From assembly GCF_003865345.1 (NCBI RefSeq), contig NZ_RMVE01000002.1, positions 62,001-126,000 on the forward strand: a stretch of DNA of 64,000 nt, given 5' to 3'. A model generated the notes under the pieces. It was not told the DNA's origin and did no database searches. It saw only the letters and a program-made list of their open reading frames with translations. Each line of letters begins with the position of its first letter. Position 1 is the stretch's first letter. Below, one piece after another: positions 46,221-55,257 of the stretch. The translations under genes and the position numbers were made by a program. Source of the DNA: Nonlabens xiamenensis. Lineage in GTDB: Bacteria; Bacteroidota; Bacteroidia; Flavobacteriales; Flavobacteriaceae.

Positions 46221-47399
46221 ATGAGCCAAGAAATTTCCAAAAGATATGCCCAAAGAGGCGTGAGCGCGGGAAAGGAAGATGTCCACAACGCTATTAAGAA
46301 TGTAGATAAAGGTCTGTTCCCACAAGCATTTTGCAAAATTGTACCAGATACGCTTACAGGATCAGAAGATCACTGCCTGATCATGCATGCTGATGGTGCA
46401 GGTACCAAATCTAGTTTGGCTTACATGTACTGGAAGGAAACAGGGGATTTATCGGTATGGAAAGGAATCGCTCAGGATGCGCTCATCATGAATGTGGATG
46501 ACCTCCTATGTGTTGGCGCTACAGATAATATACTCCTGTCCAGCACGATTGGAAGAAATAAAAACCTGATTCCAGGCGAAGTTATCAGTGCGATCATTAA
46601 CGGAACGGAAGAGCTGATAGCCGATCTCAAAAAGCATGGTGTCGAAATCGTTTCTACTGGTGGTGAGACGGCTGATGTGGGCGACCTTGTGCGTACCATT
46701 ATTGTGGACTCTACCGTCACCGCACGAATGAAGAAATCCGATGTGGTGGACAATGCACGTATTCAGGCAGGTGATGTAATTGTAGGATTGGCCAGTTTTG
46801 GAAAGGCTAGCTATGAAAATACGTACAATGGTGGTATGGGTTCCAACGGCCTGACCAGCGCAAGACACGACGTTTTTCATAAAATACTGAAAGATAAATA
46901 TCCAGAGAGCTTTGATGCGGCGGTACCAGATGAATTGGTTTACGCTGGATCAAAAAATCTGACCGACGCTGTACAGGATAGCCCGCTGGATGCAGGCCAA
47001 TTGGTACTGTCCCCTACCCGTACTTATGCGCCCATCATTAAGCAGGTGCTCGAGCAGGTAGATCGGCAAGCATTACATGGTATGGTGCATTGTTCTGGAG
47101 GAGCACAAACTAAAATCCTTCATTTTATCAAAGATCTCCACGTGATCAAGGACGATCTATTTGAGCTCCCACCGCTTTTTAAAATGATTCAGCAGGAATC
47201 GGGAACGGATTGGAAAGAAATGTATCAGGTCTTTAATATGGGGCACCGCATGGAGTTGTATGTGGACCAAAGTATAGCCCAGCAGATTATTGACATCGCT
47301 ACTTCGTTTGACGTGGAGGCCAAAATCATCGGACGCGTAGAGCCCGCTGAACAAAAAAAGCTTACCATACAAAGTGATTACGGGACTTTCGAATATTGA
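46221..47399 (+). CDS. purM: Phosphoribosylformylglycinamidine cyclo-ligase (AIR synthase)
   Basis: 392 residues, longer than the roughly 345 of E. coli PurM, as in the Bacteroidota group. Converts FGAM to AIR with ATP in purine synthesis. RYAQRGVSAGKEDVHNAI, MHADGAGTKSSLAYMYW, MNVDDLLCVGATDNILLSSTIGRN and VSTGGETADVGDLVRTIIVDSTVTARM match the AIRS fold; GMVHCSGGAQTKILHF is the C-terminal domain counterpart. No neighbouring pur gene. Substrate assignment relies on family resemblance. Confidence 0.9.
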   Translation: MSQEISKRYAQRGVSAGKEDVHNAIKNVDKGLFPQAFCKIVPDTLTGSEDHCLIMHADGAGTKSSLAYMYWKETGDLSVWKGIAQDALIMNVDDLLCVGATDNILLSSTIGRNKNLIPGEVISAIINGTEELIADLKKHGVEIVSTGGETADVGDLVRTIIVDSTVTARMKKSDVVDNARIQAGDVIVGLASFGKASYENTYNGGMGSNGLTSARHDVFHKILKDKYPESFDAAVPDELVYAGSKNLTDAVQDSPLDAGQLVLSPTRTYAPIIKQVLEQVDRQALHGMVHCSGGAQTKILHFIKDLHVIKDDLFELPPLFKMIQQESGTDWKEMYQVFNMGHRMELYVDQSIAQQIIDIATSFDVEAKIIGRVEPAEQKKLTIQSDYGTFEY

Positions 47400-47463
47400 T
47401 GCCGTTCAAAAAGGAATTCTAATCTCTCTGAAACGCTATCAATTTTTCTTGTTATGGACTAGA

Positions 47464-48072
47464 TCAGTTCAGTCGGTAGGATAGCCCCAATTGTAGTAAG
47501 AAACTCACATCCTCACCTCCTGTGCGCCAGTCATCAGCGCCGCCCAAGGTGTTGATAGGATCCGTCCATAGTGCATTGAGTTCCAAATTTAAATCCAGCT
47601 TATCATTCAATTTGGTGCTGGCAACTCCCCCGACAATAATACTCATGAATTTGTCTTCCTGTTTTACAAAAGGATTACTGGAATCAAAAACCAATTCCTC
47701 TATAGTATAGCCCAGACCCAACTGATAGCCCAGATCAACTTTGTTTTTTCTTTGGATTCGTTCGTACATCAGTGCAGTAGTAAAGGTAGAAATACTGCCG
47801 TCCAAAGACCGGGCAGTTCTGTACTCACGGCCGATAACATCAGCATTCGCATTTTGGAATCGTAATTTTAAAACACCTGGACTTTCTTTGAATTGATAAC
47901 CCAATTCTGCATATAGCGATTGATGATTGCTAAAATCAACGGAAAGATCATCAACAACGTCTTCGCCGAAATAAAAAGCGCCGGATCCTGCACCAGCCGC
48001 AATTTCAAAGGATTGTGCGTAAATACTTAAAGGCATGCACAAGAATACACTATAAAGAAAAAGAGATTTCAT
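47464..48072 (-). CDS. Outer-membrane beta-barrel protein of unknown function
   Basis: 202 residues with a signal peptide (LFLYSVFLCMPLSIYAQ). The mature sequence alternates strands and turns: FEIAAGAGSGAFYFGEDVV, LYAELGYQFKESPGVLKLRFQNA, VDLGYQLGLGYTIEELVF, DLNLELNALWTD, ending VSFLLQLGLSYRLN. Typical of eight- to ten-stranded barrels (PorT/OmpW-like size). Just downstream of the msrA-like gene, 31 bp away, and convergent to purM. Function unknown. Confidence 0.78.
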   Translation of the reverse strand: MKSLFLYSVFLCMPLSIYAQSFEIAAGAGSGAFYFGEDVVDDLSVDFSNHQSLYAELGYQFKESPGVLKLRFQNANADVIGREYRTARSLDGSISTFTTALMYERIQRKNKVDLGYQLGLGYTIEELVFDSSNPFVKQEDKFMSIIVGGVASTKLNDKLDLNLELNALWTDPINTLGGADDWRTGGEDVSFLLQLGLSYRLN

Positions 48073-48103
48073 GGTTGATTGGATATAAGTTTAATTTTCA
48101 GAA

Positions 48104-48619
48104 TCAAACTTCATGCCACCTCAAAATAGATGAAACCCGTTCCAGTTTAGGTTGGATATATCGCTGGCAAAATGGAGCCTCAGGTCGAGACTGGTAGTAA
48201 TTTTGAATTTCAATTCTGGAGGCTTCAAATTCATGAAACGCAAGGATTTGGGTAACATATTGTTGATTGCGCTTTCGCGAAAGCGTAGATACCACATCCT
48301 CCAAAATAATTTTATCCTTAGCATCAACATAATAAATAGCGCTGCGATAGTTGTCGCGCCTGCTGTGATTATATTGAGAAGAATGTGTTTGAAGATGGAC
48401 ATCGATCAGCAATTCGATATCAACATCATCCTCCAGGTCAATTAAAATGGCCTCGCTTTTGCTTTGATTTGGGGGCAAGCTAGAGATATAGCCTTGGGAG
48501 ACCTGTGCTACACCAGGCACTGATTGGAAAACAGCCTCGGTACACCAATGGCAACCACCTCCTAAGCCTAACTTTTTGATCTTTTTCACACCCCTATTTG
48601 ATATACAATATTGAGGCAA
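48104..48619 (-). CDS. msrA: MsrA-like peptide methionine sulfoxide reductase, divergent
   Basis: 171 residues. GLGGGCHWCTEAVFQSVPGVAQVSQGY is the MsrA active-site segment with catalytic Cys23 and a second Cys26 (His replaces the usual Phe of GCFW). Downstream, EAILIDLEDDVDIELLIDVHLQTHSSQYNHSRRDNYRSAIYY follows the family plan, though HDPT is changed. The typical resolving Cys cluster is not obvious; PEAPFCQRYIQPKL ends the domain. A palindrome copy inserted before NQQYVTQI reads LSRKR. A GTG at 48589 (VKKIKKLG) is an alternative start. It should repair oxidised methionine, if active. Confidence 0.82.
   Translation of the reverse strand: MPQYCISNRGVKKIKKLGLGGGCHWCTEAVFQSVPGVAQVSQGYISSLPPNQSKSEAILIDLEDDVDIELLIDVHLQTHSSQYNHSRRDNYRSAIYYVDAKDKIILEDVVSTLSRKRNQQYVTQILAFHEFEASRIEIQNYYQSRPEAPFCQRYIQPKLERVSSILRWHEV
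48270..48285. repeat. Dispersed palindrome copy 8 (16 bp, within the msrA-like gene)
   Basis: CGCTTTCGCGAAAGCG, read on the minus strand as LSRKR in a loop between two helices of the MsrA-like protein. Confidence 0.9.
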
Positions 48620-48651
48620 AATGCTTACTTTCGCAAGACTTCACATAGATC

Positions 48652-49728
48652 ATGATAGATAAATTAAATATTGTAAAAAACCGTTTTGACGAGGTCAATG
48701 ATTTGATCATTCAACCAGATATCATTGCCGATCAAAAGCGTTATGTACAATTGACCAAAGAATATAAAGACCTTAAGAGTCTGATGGACAAACGTGAGGA
48801 ATACCTTACTTTGACAGCCAATCTTGAGGAGGCACAGGAAATCATCGCTGATGGCAGTGATGCCGATATGGTTGAAATGGCCCAGATGCAACTGGACGAA
48901 GCCAAAGAAGCCATTCCCGCCTTAGAAGAGGAAATCAGAATGATGCTGGTGCCCAAAGATCCAGAAGATGCCAAAAATGCCGTGATGGAAATACGTGCCG
49001 GAGCTGGAGGCGATGAAGCAAGTATTTTTGCTGGGGACTTATTCAGAATGTATGAGAAATACTGTTCCAGCAAGGGATGGAGCACTAGCGTTGTGGATAC
49101 CAGTGAGGGAACCAGTGGTGGTTACAAGGAAATCATCCTTGAGGTAAACGGTGAGGACGTCTATGGAACCTTGAAATTTGAAGCCGGTGTACACCGCGTC
49201 CAACGGGTGCCACAAACTGAAACTCAAGGACGTGTACATACAAGTGCAGCTACGGTGATGGTACTGCCTGAAGCAGAAGAATTTGATGTCGAACTGGACA
49301 TGACTGAAGTGCGTATCGAGCGTACGACTTCTACCGGACCTGGAGGTCAATCGGTCAACACTACATACTCTGCCATTAAACTACACCACGAACCCACTGG
49401 AATGATCGTGAGTTGTCAGGACCAAAAATCCTCGCATAAAAACCTGGAGAAAGCCCTTAAAGTGTTGAGGTCCCGTCTATACGAAATGGAACTGGCCAAA
49501 AAGATGGAAGCCGACTCAGAGAAGCGCAAGAATATGGTGAGTTCGGGAGACCGTAGTGCCAAGATTAGAACCTATAACTATCCGCAGGGAAGAGTGACCG
49601 ATCACCGTATTAATTTGACCCTATATGACCTGGACAATATCATCAATGGTGATATTCAAAAAATCATTGACGAATTACAGTTAGTGGACAATACTGAAAA
49701 ATTAAAGATGAGCGACGATAGCCTGTAA
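48652..49728 (+). CDS. prfA: Peptide chain release factor 1
   Basis: 358 residues. Recognises UAA/UAG and triggers peptide release. The GGQ motif lies at residues 231-233 ([10 protein letters not shown]), and the anticodon-like tripeptide is in [18 protein letters not shown] (PQT, in the RF1 PxT class). The N-terminal helical domain (residues 1-90) and the C-terminal [20 protein letters not shown] are standard. The gene starts 33 bp from the divergent msrA-like gene; a TACTTTCG sequence at 48626 may be its -7 box. pyrF follows 40 bp downstream. Confidence 0.97.
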   Translation: MIDKLNIVKNRFDEVNDLIIQPDIIADQKRYVQLTKEYKDLKSLMDKREEYLTLTANLEEAQEIIADGSDADMVEMAQMQLDEAKEAIPALEEEIRMMLVPKDPEDAKNAVMEIRAGAGGDEASIFAGDLFRMYEKYCSSKGWSTSVVDTSEGTSGGYKEIILEVNGEDVYGTLKFEAGVHRVQRVPQTETQGRVHTSAATVMVLPEAEEFDVELDMTEVRIERTTSTGPGGQSVNTTYSAIKLHHEPTGMIVSCQDQKSSHKNLEKALKVLRSRLYEMELAKKMEADSEKRKNMVSSGDRSAKIRTYNYPQGRVTDHRINLTLYDLDNIINGDIQKIIDELQLVDNTEKLKMSDDSL

Positions 49729-49768
49729 TTAGGATGTAGCGTTGCCCATCTGTTGTAAATCAAGCCAC

Positions 49769-50578
49769 ATGGAGCTAGATCAACTGACCAAACAAATACA
49801 TACTAAACAATCTTTTCTTTGTGTAGGTCTGGACGTGGACCTGGAAAAAATTCCGCCGCATTTACTAGACGAAGAAGATCCATTGTTCACTTTCGCGAAA
49901 GCTATCATTGATGCCACGCATGATTTATGTGTAGCCTATAAACCCAATACTGCTTTTTTTGAAGCCTATGGTAGTAAAGGCTGGGACGCCTTGAAAAAAA
50001 CCATCGACTACCTCAACCAGCACTATCCATTGCATTTTACCATAGCCGATGCCAAACGCGGCGACATAGGCAACACCTCGAGTCGGTACGCCAAAGCATT
50101 TTTTGAAACCTTGAATTTTGATAGTGTGACCATCGCTCCGTACATGGGAAAAGACTCGGTTGAACCATTCCTGGAATTTGAGGAAAAGTACGCCATCTTA
50201 CTTGCATTGACTTCCAATCAAGGCGCTTATGACTTTCAAACCAGCACGGATAAGGAAAAGAATTTGTACCAAAAAGTCCTTCTCACTGCATCTCAATATA
50301 ATAACAGCGATCGCTTGATGTATGTGGTGGGTGCCACCAAGGCAGAGTCTCTTCAAGAGATTAGGGCAATTGTACCAGATGCTTTTTTGCTGGTGCCAGG
50401 CGTGGGTGCCCAAGGCGGTAGTCTTGAAGAAGTGGTGCGCTATGGAAAAAACGATCAGGTAGGCTTATTAGTGAACTCTTCCCGAGGAATTATTTATGCC
50501 TCTCAAGGTGCTGATTTTGCCCAAGCTGCCCGAGAAAAGGCGCAAGTTTTACAGAAACAAATGGCGACGCTATTGTAA
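49769..50578 (+). CDS. pyrF: Orotidine 5'-phosphate decarboxylase, type 2
   Basis: 269 residues from the ATG at 49769; a TTG-led extension from 49742 lacks family sequence. Decarboxylates OMP to UMP in pyrimidine synthesis. [31 protein letters not shown], the catalytic [40 protein letters not shown] and NSSRGIIYA are all intact. The length and sequence match the type 2 (longer) family. A short 12-bp palindrome copy reads FAKA in the helix before the DATHDL motif. Confidence 0.95.
   Translation: MELDQLTKQIHTKQSFLCVGLDVDLEKIPPHLLDEEDPLFTFAKAIIDATHDLCVAYKPNTAFFEAYGSKGWDALKKTIDYLNQHYPLHFTIADAKRGDIGNTSSRYAKAFFETLNFDSVTIAPYMGKDSVEPFLEFEEKYAILLALTSNQGAYDFQTSTDKEKNLYQKVLLTASQYNNSDRLMYVVGATKAESLQEIRAIVPDAFLLVPGVGAQGGSLEEVVRYGKNDQVGLLVNSSRGIIYASQGADFAQAAREKAQVLQKQMATLL
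49890..49901. repeat. Dispersed palindrome copy 9 (12 bp core, within pyrF)
   Basis: CTTTCGCGAAAG only; flanking bases do not pair. Read as FAKA (third frame). Confidence 0.75.
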
Positions 50579-50648
50579 ATAAAATCTCCAACATTTTAGG
50601 ATCTGACTTAAGATTAACAGATTTACTTATCTAAATCAATTGTAAAAA

Positions 50649-51452
50649 TTAACCATTCCTAAACACCATAATCAACCTGGGAGACTCAACAGGATGATAG
50701 GCATGCAATTGATAATTGCCAAACACATCTACCAACTCCAATCCTGCGGTATGAAAATAACTTTGAAAGTCCTCCAACCGCAATGCCCGCACCCGTTCAG
50801 TAAAGTGAAAATCCTTGCCCTGATCTGAAAATTTAATATCCTTGTAAATAAACCCGTTTTCAAATCTCCTGGAATTATGAAAGGTAATTCCCTGTTCGGT
50901 TTTAGAATTGGCTGCCACTAGATGATTTAAGACCCATTCCACATTCATAAAATCGATCACCCCATACGCCTGTGGCTTCAGATTACTTTTGATGGCCTTG
51001 ATGGTATTCAGGTTATCCTCAGGATCGTCAAAATAGCCAAAGCTGGTAAAAAGATTAAATACTGCATCAAAACTTCTATCATAGGGTTGGGTCATATTAT
51101 GCACCTCAAATTCAATGCGGGAAGGATCGAGCTTTCCCTTCTGGGCAAAGGTCAAAGCGGACTCATCACCTGAAAGAATTCTGTGTAATTCCGCTTTCGC
51201 GAAAGCGATACTACTAGCACTAAGATCCACACCTGTAACCCGGTATCCCAATTGGTTCAGATACATACTGTGGCGACCTCGTCCACAGGCCAGATCCAAA
51301 ATATGTGCTCCAGGTTTTAATTCCAAATTCTGGGTAAGGGATTGCATAAATTCAGCTGCTTCCTTGTGGTCCCGGTCTCTGTATAATATATGATAGTATG
51401 CGGTATCAAACCAGTTGGCATACCACTGGTCATTGTCGTCAGAATGGCTCAT
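50649..51452 (-). CDS. Class I SAM-dependent methyltransferase
   Basis: 267 residues from the ATG at 51452; upstream codons to 51494 lack homologous character. Motif I HILDLACGRGRHSMYLNQLGY, motif II VTGVDLSASSIAFAK, and FEVHNMTQPYDRSFDAVFNLFTSFGYFDD place it in the UbiE/Methyltransf_25 type group. VIDFMNVEWVLNHLV and HFTERVRALRLEDFQSYFHTAGLELVDVFG follow. Cytoplasmic, substrate unknown. The palindrome (51192) contributes AFAKA in the helix after motif II, where such a sequence fits naturally. Divergent from the RNA methyltransferase by 44 bp. Confidence 0.88.
   Translation of the reverse strand: MSHSDDNDQWYANWFDTAYYHILYRDRDHKEAAEFMQSLTQNLELKPGAHILDLACGRGRHSMYLNQLGYRVTGVDLSASSIAFAKAELHRILSGDESALTFAQKGKLDPSRIEFEVHNMTQPYDRSFDAVFNLFTSFGYFDDPEDNLNTIKAIKSNLKPQAYGVIDFMNVEWVLNHLVAANSKTEQGITFHNSRRFENGFIYKDIKFSDQGKDFHFTERVRALRLEDFQSYFHTAGLELVDVFGNYQLHAYHPVESPRLIMVFRNG
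51192..51207. repeat. Dispersed palindrome copy 10 (16 bp, within a methyltransferase gene)
   Basis: CGCTTTCGCGAAAGCG, read on the minus strand as AFAKA. Confidence 0.9.
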
Positions 51453-51496
51453 GGATGGCAAAAATACCGTAATTTTGCCCACTAAAACCCACAACT

Positions 51497-52666
51497 ATGT
51501 CCCAAAATTTCAAGATGATCGCCAAAACTCTCTACGGACTCGAGGAAGTGCTGGAAAAGGAGTTGCGTCAATTGGGTGCCATGGACATTAAAAAAGGTGT
51601 CAGAATGGTAGAGTTTGTTGGGGATCAAGGCTTTATGTATAAGGCCAATATGATGCTGCGTACAGCTATACGCATCCTGAAACCCATCTATAGTTTTAAA
51701 GCCAGAAATGAGGTAGATCTCTACGACGGCGTTTACCAATTCGACTGGTCGCAATATCTGACTGCTCATGATACACTGTCTGTACACGGAACCATCGCCT
51801 CCAAATACTTTAACCATAGCCAATACGTAGCTTTAAAAACCAAAGATGCAATCGTAGATCAGATCAGACGTAAAACTGGAAGGCGACCAGATGTAGATAC
51901 TTCGCATCCAGATCTACGCATATCTGTCCATATCAATGACCAAACTGTGGATGTATCATTAGATACCAGTGGTGAACCACTTTATAAAAGAGGCTACAGA
52001 GACAAGACCAATGTAGCACCTATCAATGAAGTGCTCGCGGCAGGCATCATTTTGCTGAGTAATTGGGACCAGCGTTCCACCTTTATTGATCCGATGTGCG
52101 GTAGTGGAACCATTGCTATTGAAGCTGCGATGATAGGAGCCAATATTGCTCCCAATATCAATCGGATGGAATTTGGCTTTGAACGTTGGCCTGACTATGA
52201 CAATCAATTGTTTGAAGCTATACAGGAAAGCTGCTTAAAAAAGATGCGCGAGTTTGACGGAAAGATACAGGCTCGCGATGCCGATGGCTACACCGTGGAA
52301 AAAGCCAGAGAAAATGTAAAAAATGCCAATCTGCAGGATTTTATTGAGGTGGAAAAAGGGGATTTTTTCAGAGACCATCAAAGTGCACAGGCATTTTTAA
52401 TGTTTAATCCGCCGTATGATGAACGATTATCTGTAGATATAGAATCTTTTTACGCAGAGATTGGGAACGCACTAAAACAACGTTACACGGGTTCTACCGC
52501 CTGGATGATCACCGGAAACCTAGAAGCTCTGAAACACGTGGGATTGCGGCCTTCAAAGAAAATTAAATTATACAATGGGAAGCTGGAATCCAGACTGGTA
52601 CGTTATGATATGTACAGCGGGACAAAAAAGACCCATAAAATCCATGGCAAGTCCAAGTCACAATGA
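51497..52666 (+). CDS. THUMP-domain RNA methyltransferase (RlmL N-terminal/YcbY type)
   Basis: 389 residues. N-terminal ferredoxin-like and THUMP region (residues 1-160: KTLYGLEEVLEKELRQLGAMDIKKG, YDGVYQFDWSQYLTAHDTLSVHG), then a Rossmann methyltransferase domain with FIDPMCGSGTIAIEAAMIGANIAPN and the N6/N2-methyltransferase catalytic NPPY motif in LMFNPPYDERLS. In E. coli RlmL this half makes m2G2445 in 23S rRNA. The C-terminus is short and basic (GTKKTHKIHGKSKSQ). Substrate inferred from homology. Confidence 0.93.
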   Translation: MSQNFKMIAKTLYGLEEVLEKELRQLGAMDIKKGVRMVEFVGDQGFMYKANMMLRTAIRILKPIYSFKARNEVDLYDGVYQFDWSQYLTAHDTLSVHGTIASKYFNHSQYVALKTKDAIVDQIRRKTGRRPDVDTSHPDLRISVHINDQTVDVSLDTSGEPLYKRGYRDKTNVAPINEVLAAGIILLSNWDQRSTFIDPMCGSGTIAIEAAMIGANIAPNINRMEFGFERWPDYDNQLFEAIQESCLKKMREFDGKIQARDADGYTVEKARENVKNANLQDFIEVEKGDFFRDHQSAQAFLMFNPPYDERLSVDIESFYAEIGNALKQRYTGSTAWMITGNLEALKHVGLRPSKKIKLYNGKLESRLVRYDMYSGTKKTHKIHGKSKSQ

Positions 52667-52829
52667 CAAAGTGCTGCTCAACGTTTGGCCTGTTGAAACC
52701 CAATGGCGAAATCAATCGCACAACAATTTTCTTGAGTGCCAATGATGAAAATTCAACGCATTGAACATGTACTTCAATCCACCGTTACGAATTATTCCGA
52801 TTAAAGCCTGCCGAATGCCCAGCAAAACT

Positions 52830-52837
52830 TATTTTTG
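52830..52837 (+). promoter_or_regulatory. Possible -7 box of the ZIP gene
   Basis: TATTTTTG, perfect TAnnTTTG, 24 bp before the ATG. No -33 element identified. Confidence 0.3.
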
Positions 52838-52861
52838 TTCCATTCAATCAGCTGAACTTCT

Positions 52862-53530
52862 ATGAATTTACTGTTGCCTTTTAGCGCTGTACTCTTGGGA
52901 TATGTTGCTGCCTTGATCCTTAAGGTAGAGTCCAGGAACAGGATCAAATTACTACTGGCATTTTCGGGAGCTTTTCTTTTGAGTGCGGTGGCCAGTGAAT
53001 TTCTACCAGAGATTTATGAAGAGGGCGATAGTAGTTTGGGAATTTATTTGATTGTCGGTGTCTTTGTTCAGATTATTCTTGAATTTTTTTCCAAAGGCGC
53101 CGAACACGGACATGTCCACATCCATAGAAAAATGCACGATTTTCCTTATGCATTATTTATCAGTTTGTGTCTGCACGCATTGTTGGAAGGAATGCCATTG
53201 CAAGGAGACAATAGCATGCTATATGGAATTGCGATCCATAAGATTCCCATTGCCTTTATTTTTTCTTCTTTTCTATTGACCAGCGATTTTGGCCGAGGGA
53301 AAACCTTAATGGTCATTTTGATTTTTGCAGTCATGTCACCACTGGGGAGCTGGTTGGGAGTAGAAAGCTCATGGATTCAAGCCTATATGTTACCGATTAA
53401 GGCGATAGTAGCCGGAATTGTATTACATGTGTCCACTACCCTGATTCTTGAGGCCAGTGAAGCACACCAATTCAATTTGGCCAAAGTACTGGTTATGTTG
53501 CTGGGAGCCGCCCTTGCTTTTTTGATATAA
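52862..53530 (+). CDS. ZIP family metal transporter
   Basis: 222 residues with about seven to eight membrane helices. Metal ligands of ZIP helices 4 and 5 are visible: SLCLHALLEGMPL (H..xE) and IAIHKIPIAFIFSSF (HK-P). Between helices 3 and 4 lies a His-rich loop (EHGHVHIHRKMHDF), typical of ZIP regulation. Probably imports zinc or another divalent ion. Stop abuts the stop of the convergent PAQR gene with no spacer. Confidence 0.92.
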   Translation: MNLLLPFSAVLLGYVAALILKVESRNRIKLLLAFSGAFLLSAVASEFLPEIYEEGDSSLGIYLIVGVFVQIILEFFSKGAEHGHVHIHRKMHDFPYALFISLCLHALLEGMPLQGDNSMLYGIAIHKIPIAFIFSSFLLTSDFGRGKTLMVILIFAVMSPLGSWLGVESSWIQAYMLPIKAIVAGIVLHVSTTLILEASEAHQFNLAKVLVMLLGAALAFLI

Positions 53531-54163
53531 TCAGCCCAGGACCAACCAAACCATAGCCGCATGGCTCAGACTACCTCCCAAGACAAATAGATGCCAGATC
53601 ACATGATTAAAATACATGCGGTTCCAAGCGTAAAAAACAATTCCTACCGTAAAAAAGAGTCCGCCGCTGATCAAAAGGTTCATTTGGAGATCGGTAAATG
53701 CGGCACTCAGGGTCGAAAGATCAAAAACGATCAACCAACCCATAACTAAATATAAAGCACTGGAAAAAGCTTCATATTTCCCAGTAAAAAAAAGCTTCCA
53801 GATCGTCCCAAACAAAGCGATGCCCCAAACCGCAGCCAAAATATACCATCCATTGCCTTGTTCCAGGGTTACCAAGCAAATGGGGGTGTAAGTTCCTGCT
53901 ATAGACCCGTAAATTGAAATATGGTCCAGTTTACGTAACCTGAACTTTGTCAATCCAGGAGGTACACGGTGATAGGTAGTAGAAGCGGTATACAAAAAGA
54001 GTTGTGCAAATATGTATATAGTAACTGCAGGCCAGAAATAAGTTAAGTTGGTATTCCCTTTAAGGATCAGCCAAATTCCAATACCTATGAAGAGTAATAA
54101 CCCGAAGGCATGGGTGATTACATTCCATCGCTCTTCCAGCGCAGTTTGGGTTCTAGACATCAA
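53531..54163 (-). CDS. Hemolysin III / PAQR family membrane protein
   Basis: 210 residues, seven membrane helices. PAQR metal-site residues: NVITHAFGLLLF, YHRVPPGLTKFRLRKLDHISIYGSIAGTYTP (conserved D-H-x-x-I-Y), and C-terminal FNHVIWHLFVLGGSLSHAAMVW with the two His. Related eukaryotic members are ceramidase-like receptors; the bacterial role is unclear. It overlaps the nitronate monooxygenase gene upstream by 11 bp, suggesting a two-gene operon. Confidence 0.93.
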   Translation of the reverse strand: MMSRTQTALEERWNVITHAFGLLLFIGIGIWLILKGNTNLTYFWPAVTIYIFAQLFLYTASTTYHRVPPGLTKFRLRKLDHISIYGSIAGTYTPICLVTLEQGNGWYILAAVWGIALFGTIWKLFFTGKYEAFSSALYLVMGWLIVFDLSTLSAAFTDLQMNLLISGGLFFTVGIVFYAWNRMYFNHVIWHLFVLGGSLSHAAMVWLVLG

Positions 54164-55109
54164 TGGTCATATTAAGTAGCGCTTGTCGGGCTTGTTCATA
54201 TTCTGACACCATATCTGCCACTACTTGTGCTGCGGGAACGATACTATCGATCAACCCTGAAATCTGGCCAATTTCGAGTTCGCCCTCATTCATATCTCCC
54301 TCAAACATTCCTTTTTTTGCCCTGGCTCTTCCCAATAAGCTCTTGAGATCATCGGTAGTCGGAGATTTGGTGTATAAATCCTGAACATCCTGCCAGAATT
54401 TATTGCGCAAAAGTCTCACCGGTGCCAGTTCTTTTAAGGTTAGGTGAGTCGCTCCCTCCCCTGCTTCTACAATAGCATTTTTAAAATTAATATGGCTACT
54501 TGCCTCTGGTGTGGCTACGAATCTGCTCCCGACTTGAACCCCATCTGCGCCCAATGCCATCGCAGCTAGCATACCTCTTCCCGTGGCTATTCCTCCAGCA
54601 GCCATAAGTGGTAGCTCGATAGCTTTGGCCACCTGAGGAATTAAGGTAAATGTGGTGGACTCCTCTCTTCCGTTATGTCCGCCTGCTTCAAACCCCTCAG
54701 CAACTACAGCATCTACTCCTGCCTCTTGCGCTTTTAAGGCAAATTTCACCGAACTCACCACATGAACCACCTTGATACCTGCTTCTTTCAGGGTCTGGGT
54801 ATATGTTTTCGGATTTCCTGCACTGGTAAATACAATGGGGACTTGCTCGGCTATAATGATTTCCATTAATTCCTCCAGATCTGAGTAGAGCAAAGGAACG
54901 TTCACCCCATAAGGCTTGTCGGTTCCAGCTTTTGTTTGTTGAATGTGATGACGCAATACATCTGGATACATGGATCCCGCACCCAATAGGCCAAGACCAC
55001 CGGCATTGCTGACTGCTGTTGCGAGCTTATGACCACTGGCCCAGATCATTCCTCCCTGGACAATGGGATATTTTATATTGAAAAGTTCGCTGATCCGATT
55101 ATTGCTCAT
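54153..55109 (-). CDS. Nitronate monooxygenase / FabK-like FMN oxidoreductase
   Basis: 318 residues from the ATG at 55109 (the upstream MAFLKLRY extension is rejected). TIM-barrel FMN protein: IKYPIVQGGMIWASGHKLATAVSNAGGLGLLGAG, VPLLYSD, FTSAGNPKTY, GVDAVVAEGFEAGGHNGRE with the conserved His, LPLMAAGGIATGRGMLAAMALGADGVQVGSRF. This matches the 2-nitropropane dioxygenase/nitronate monooxygenase family, with FabK enoyl reductases as close relatives. It may detoxify nitronates or reduce enoyl groups; sequence alone does not decide. Confidence 0.92.
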   Translation of the reverse strand: MSNNRISELFNIKYPIVQGGMIWASGHKLATAVSNAGGLGLLGAGSMYPDVLRHHIQQTKAGTDKPYGVNVPLLYSDLEELMEIIIAEQVPIVFTSAGNPKTYTQTLKEAGIKVVHVVSSVKFALKAQEAGVDAVVAEGFEAGGHNGREESTTFTLIPQVAKAIELPLMAAGGIATGRGMLAAMALGADGVQVGSRFVATPEASSHINFKNAIVEAGEGATHLTLKELAPVRLLRNKFWQDVQDLYTKSPTTDDLKSLLGRARAKKGMFEGDMNEGELEIGQISGLIDSIVPAAQVVADMVSEYEQARQALLNMTIDV

Positions 55110-55257
55110 ATACCTTAGTTTGAGAAAGGCCAAAAATAAGAAGAAGGCATGGATTTGCAGGGAATCGAAAATTTAATATCCCCATTGCTCAGCGCATAAT
55201 TTCACCCATCATTGATTAGCAACCGTTAGCAGGTGAAATATTAATTGCGTTATTTCG

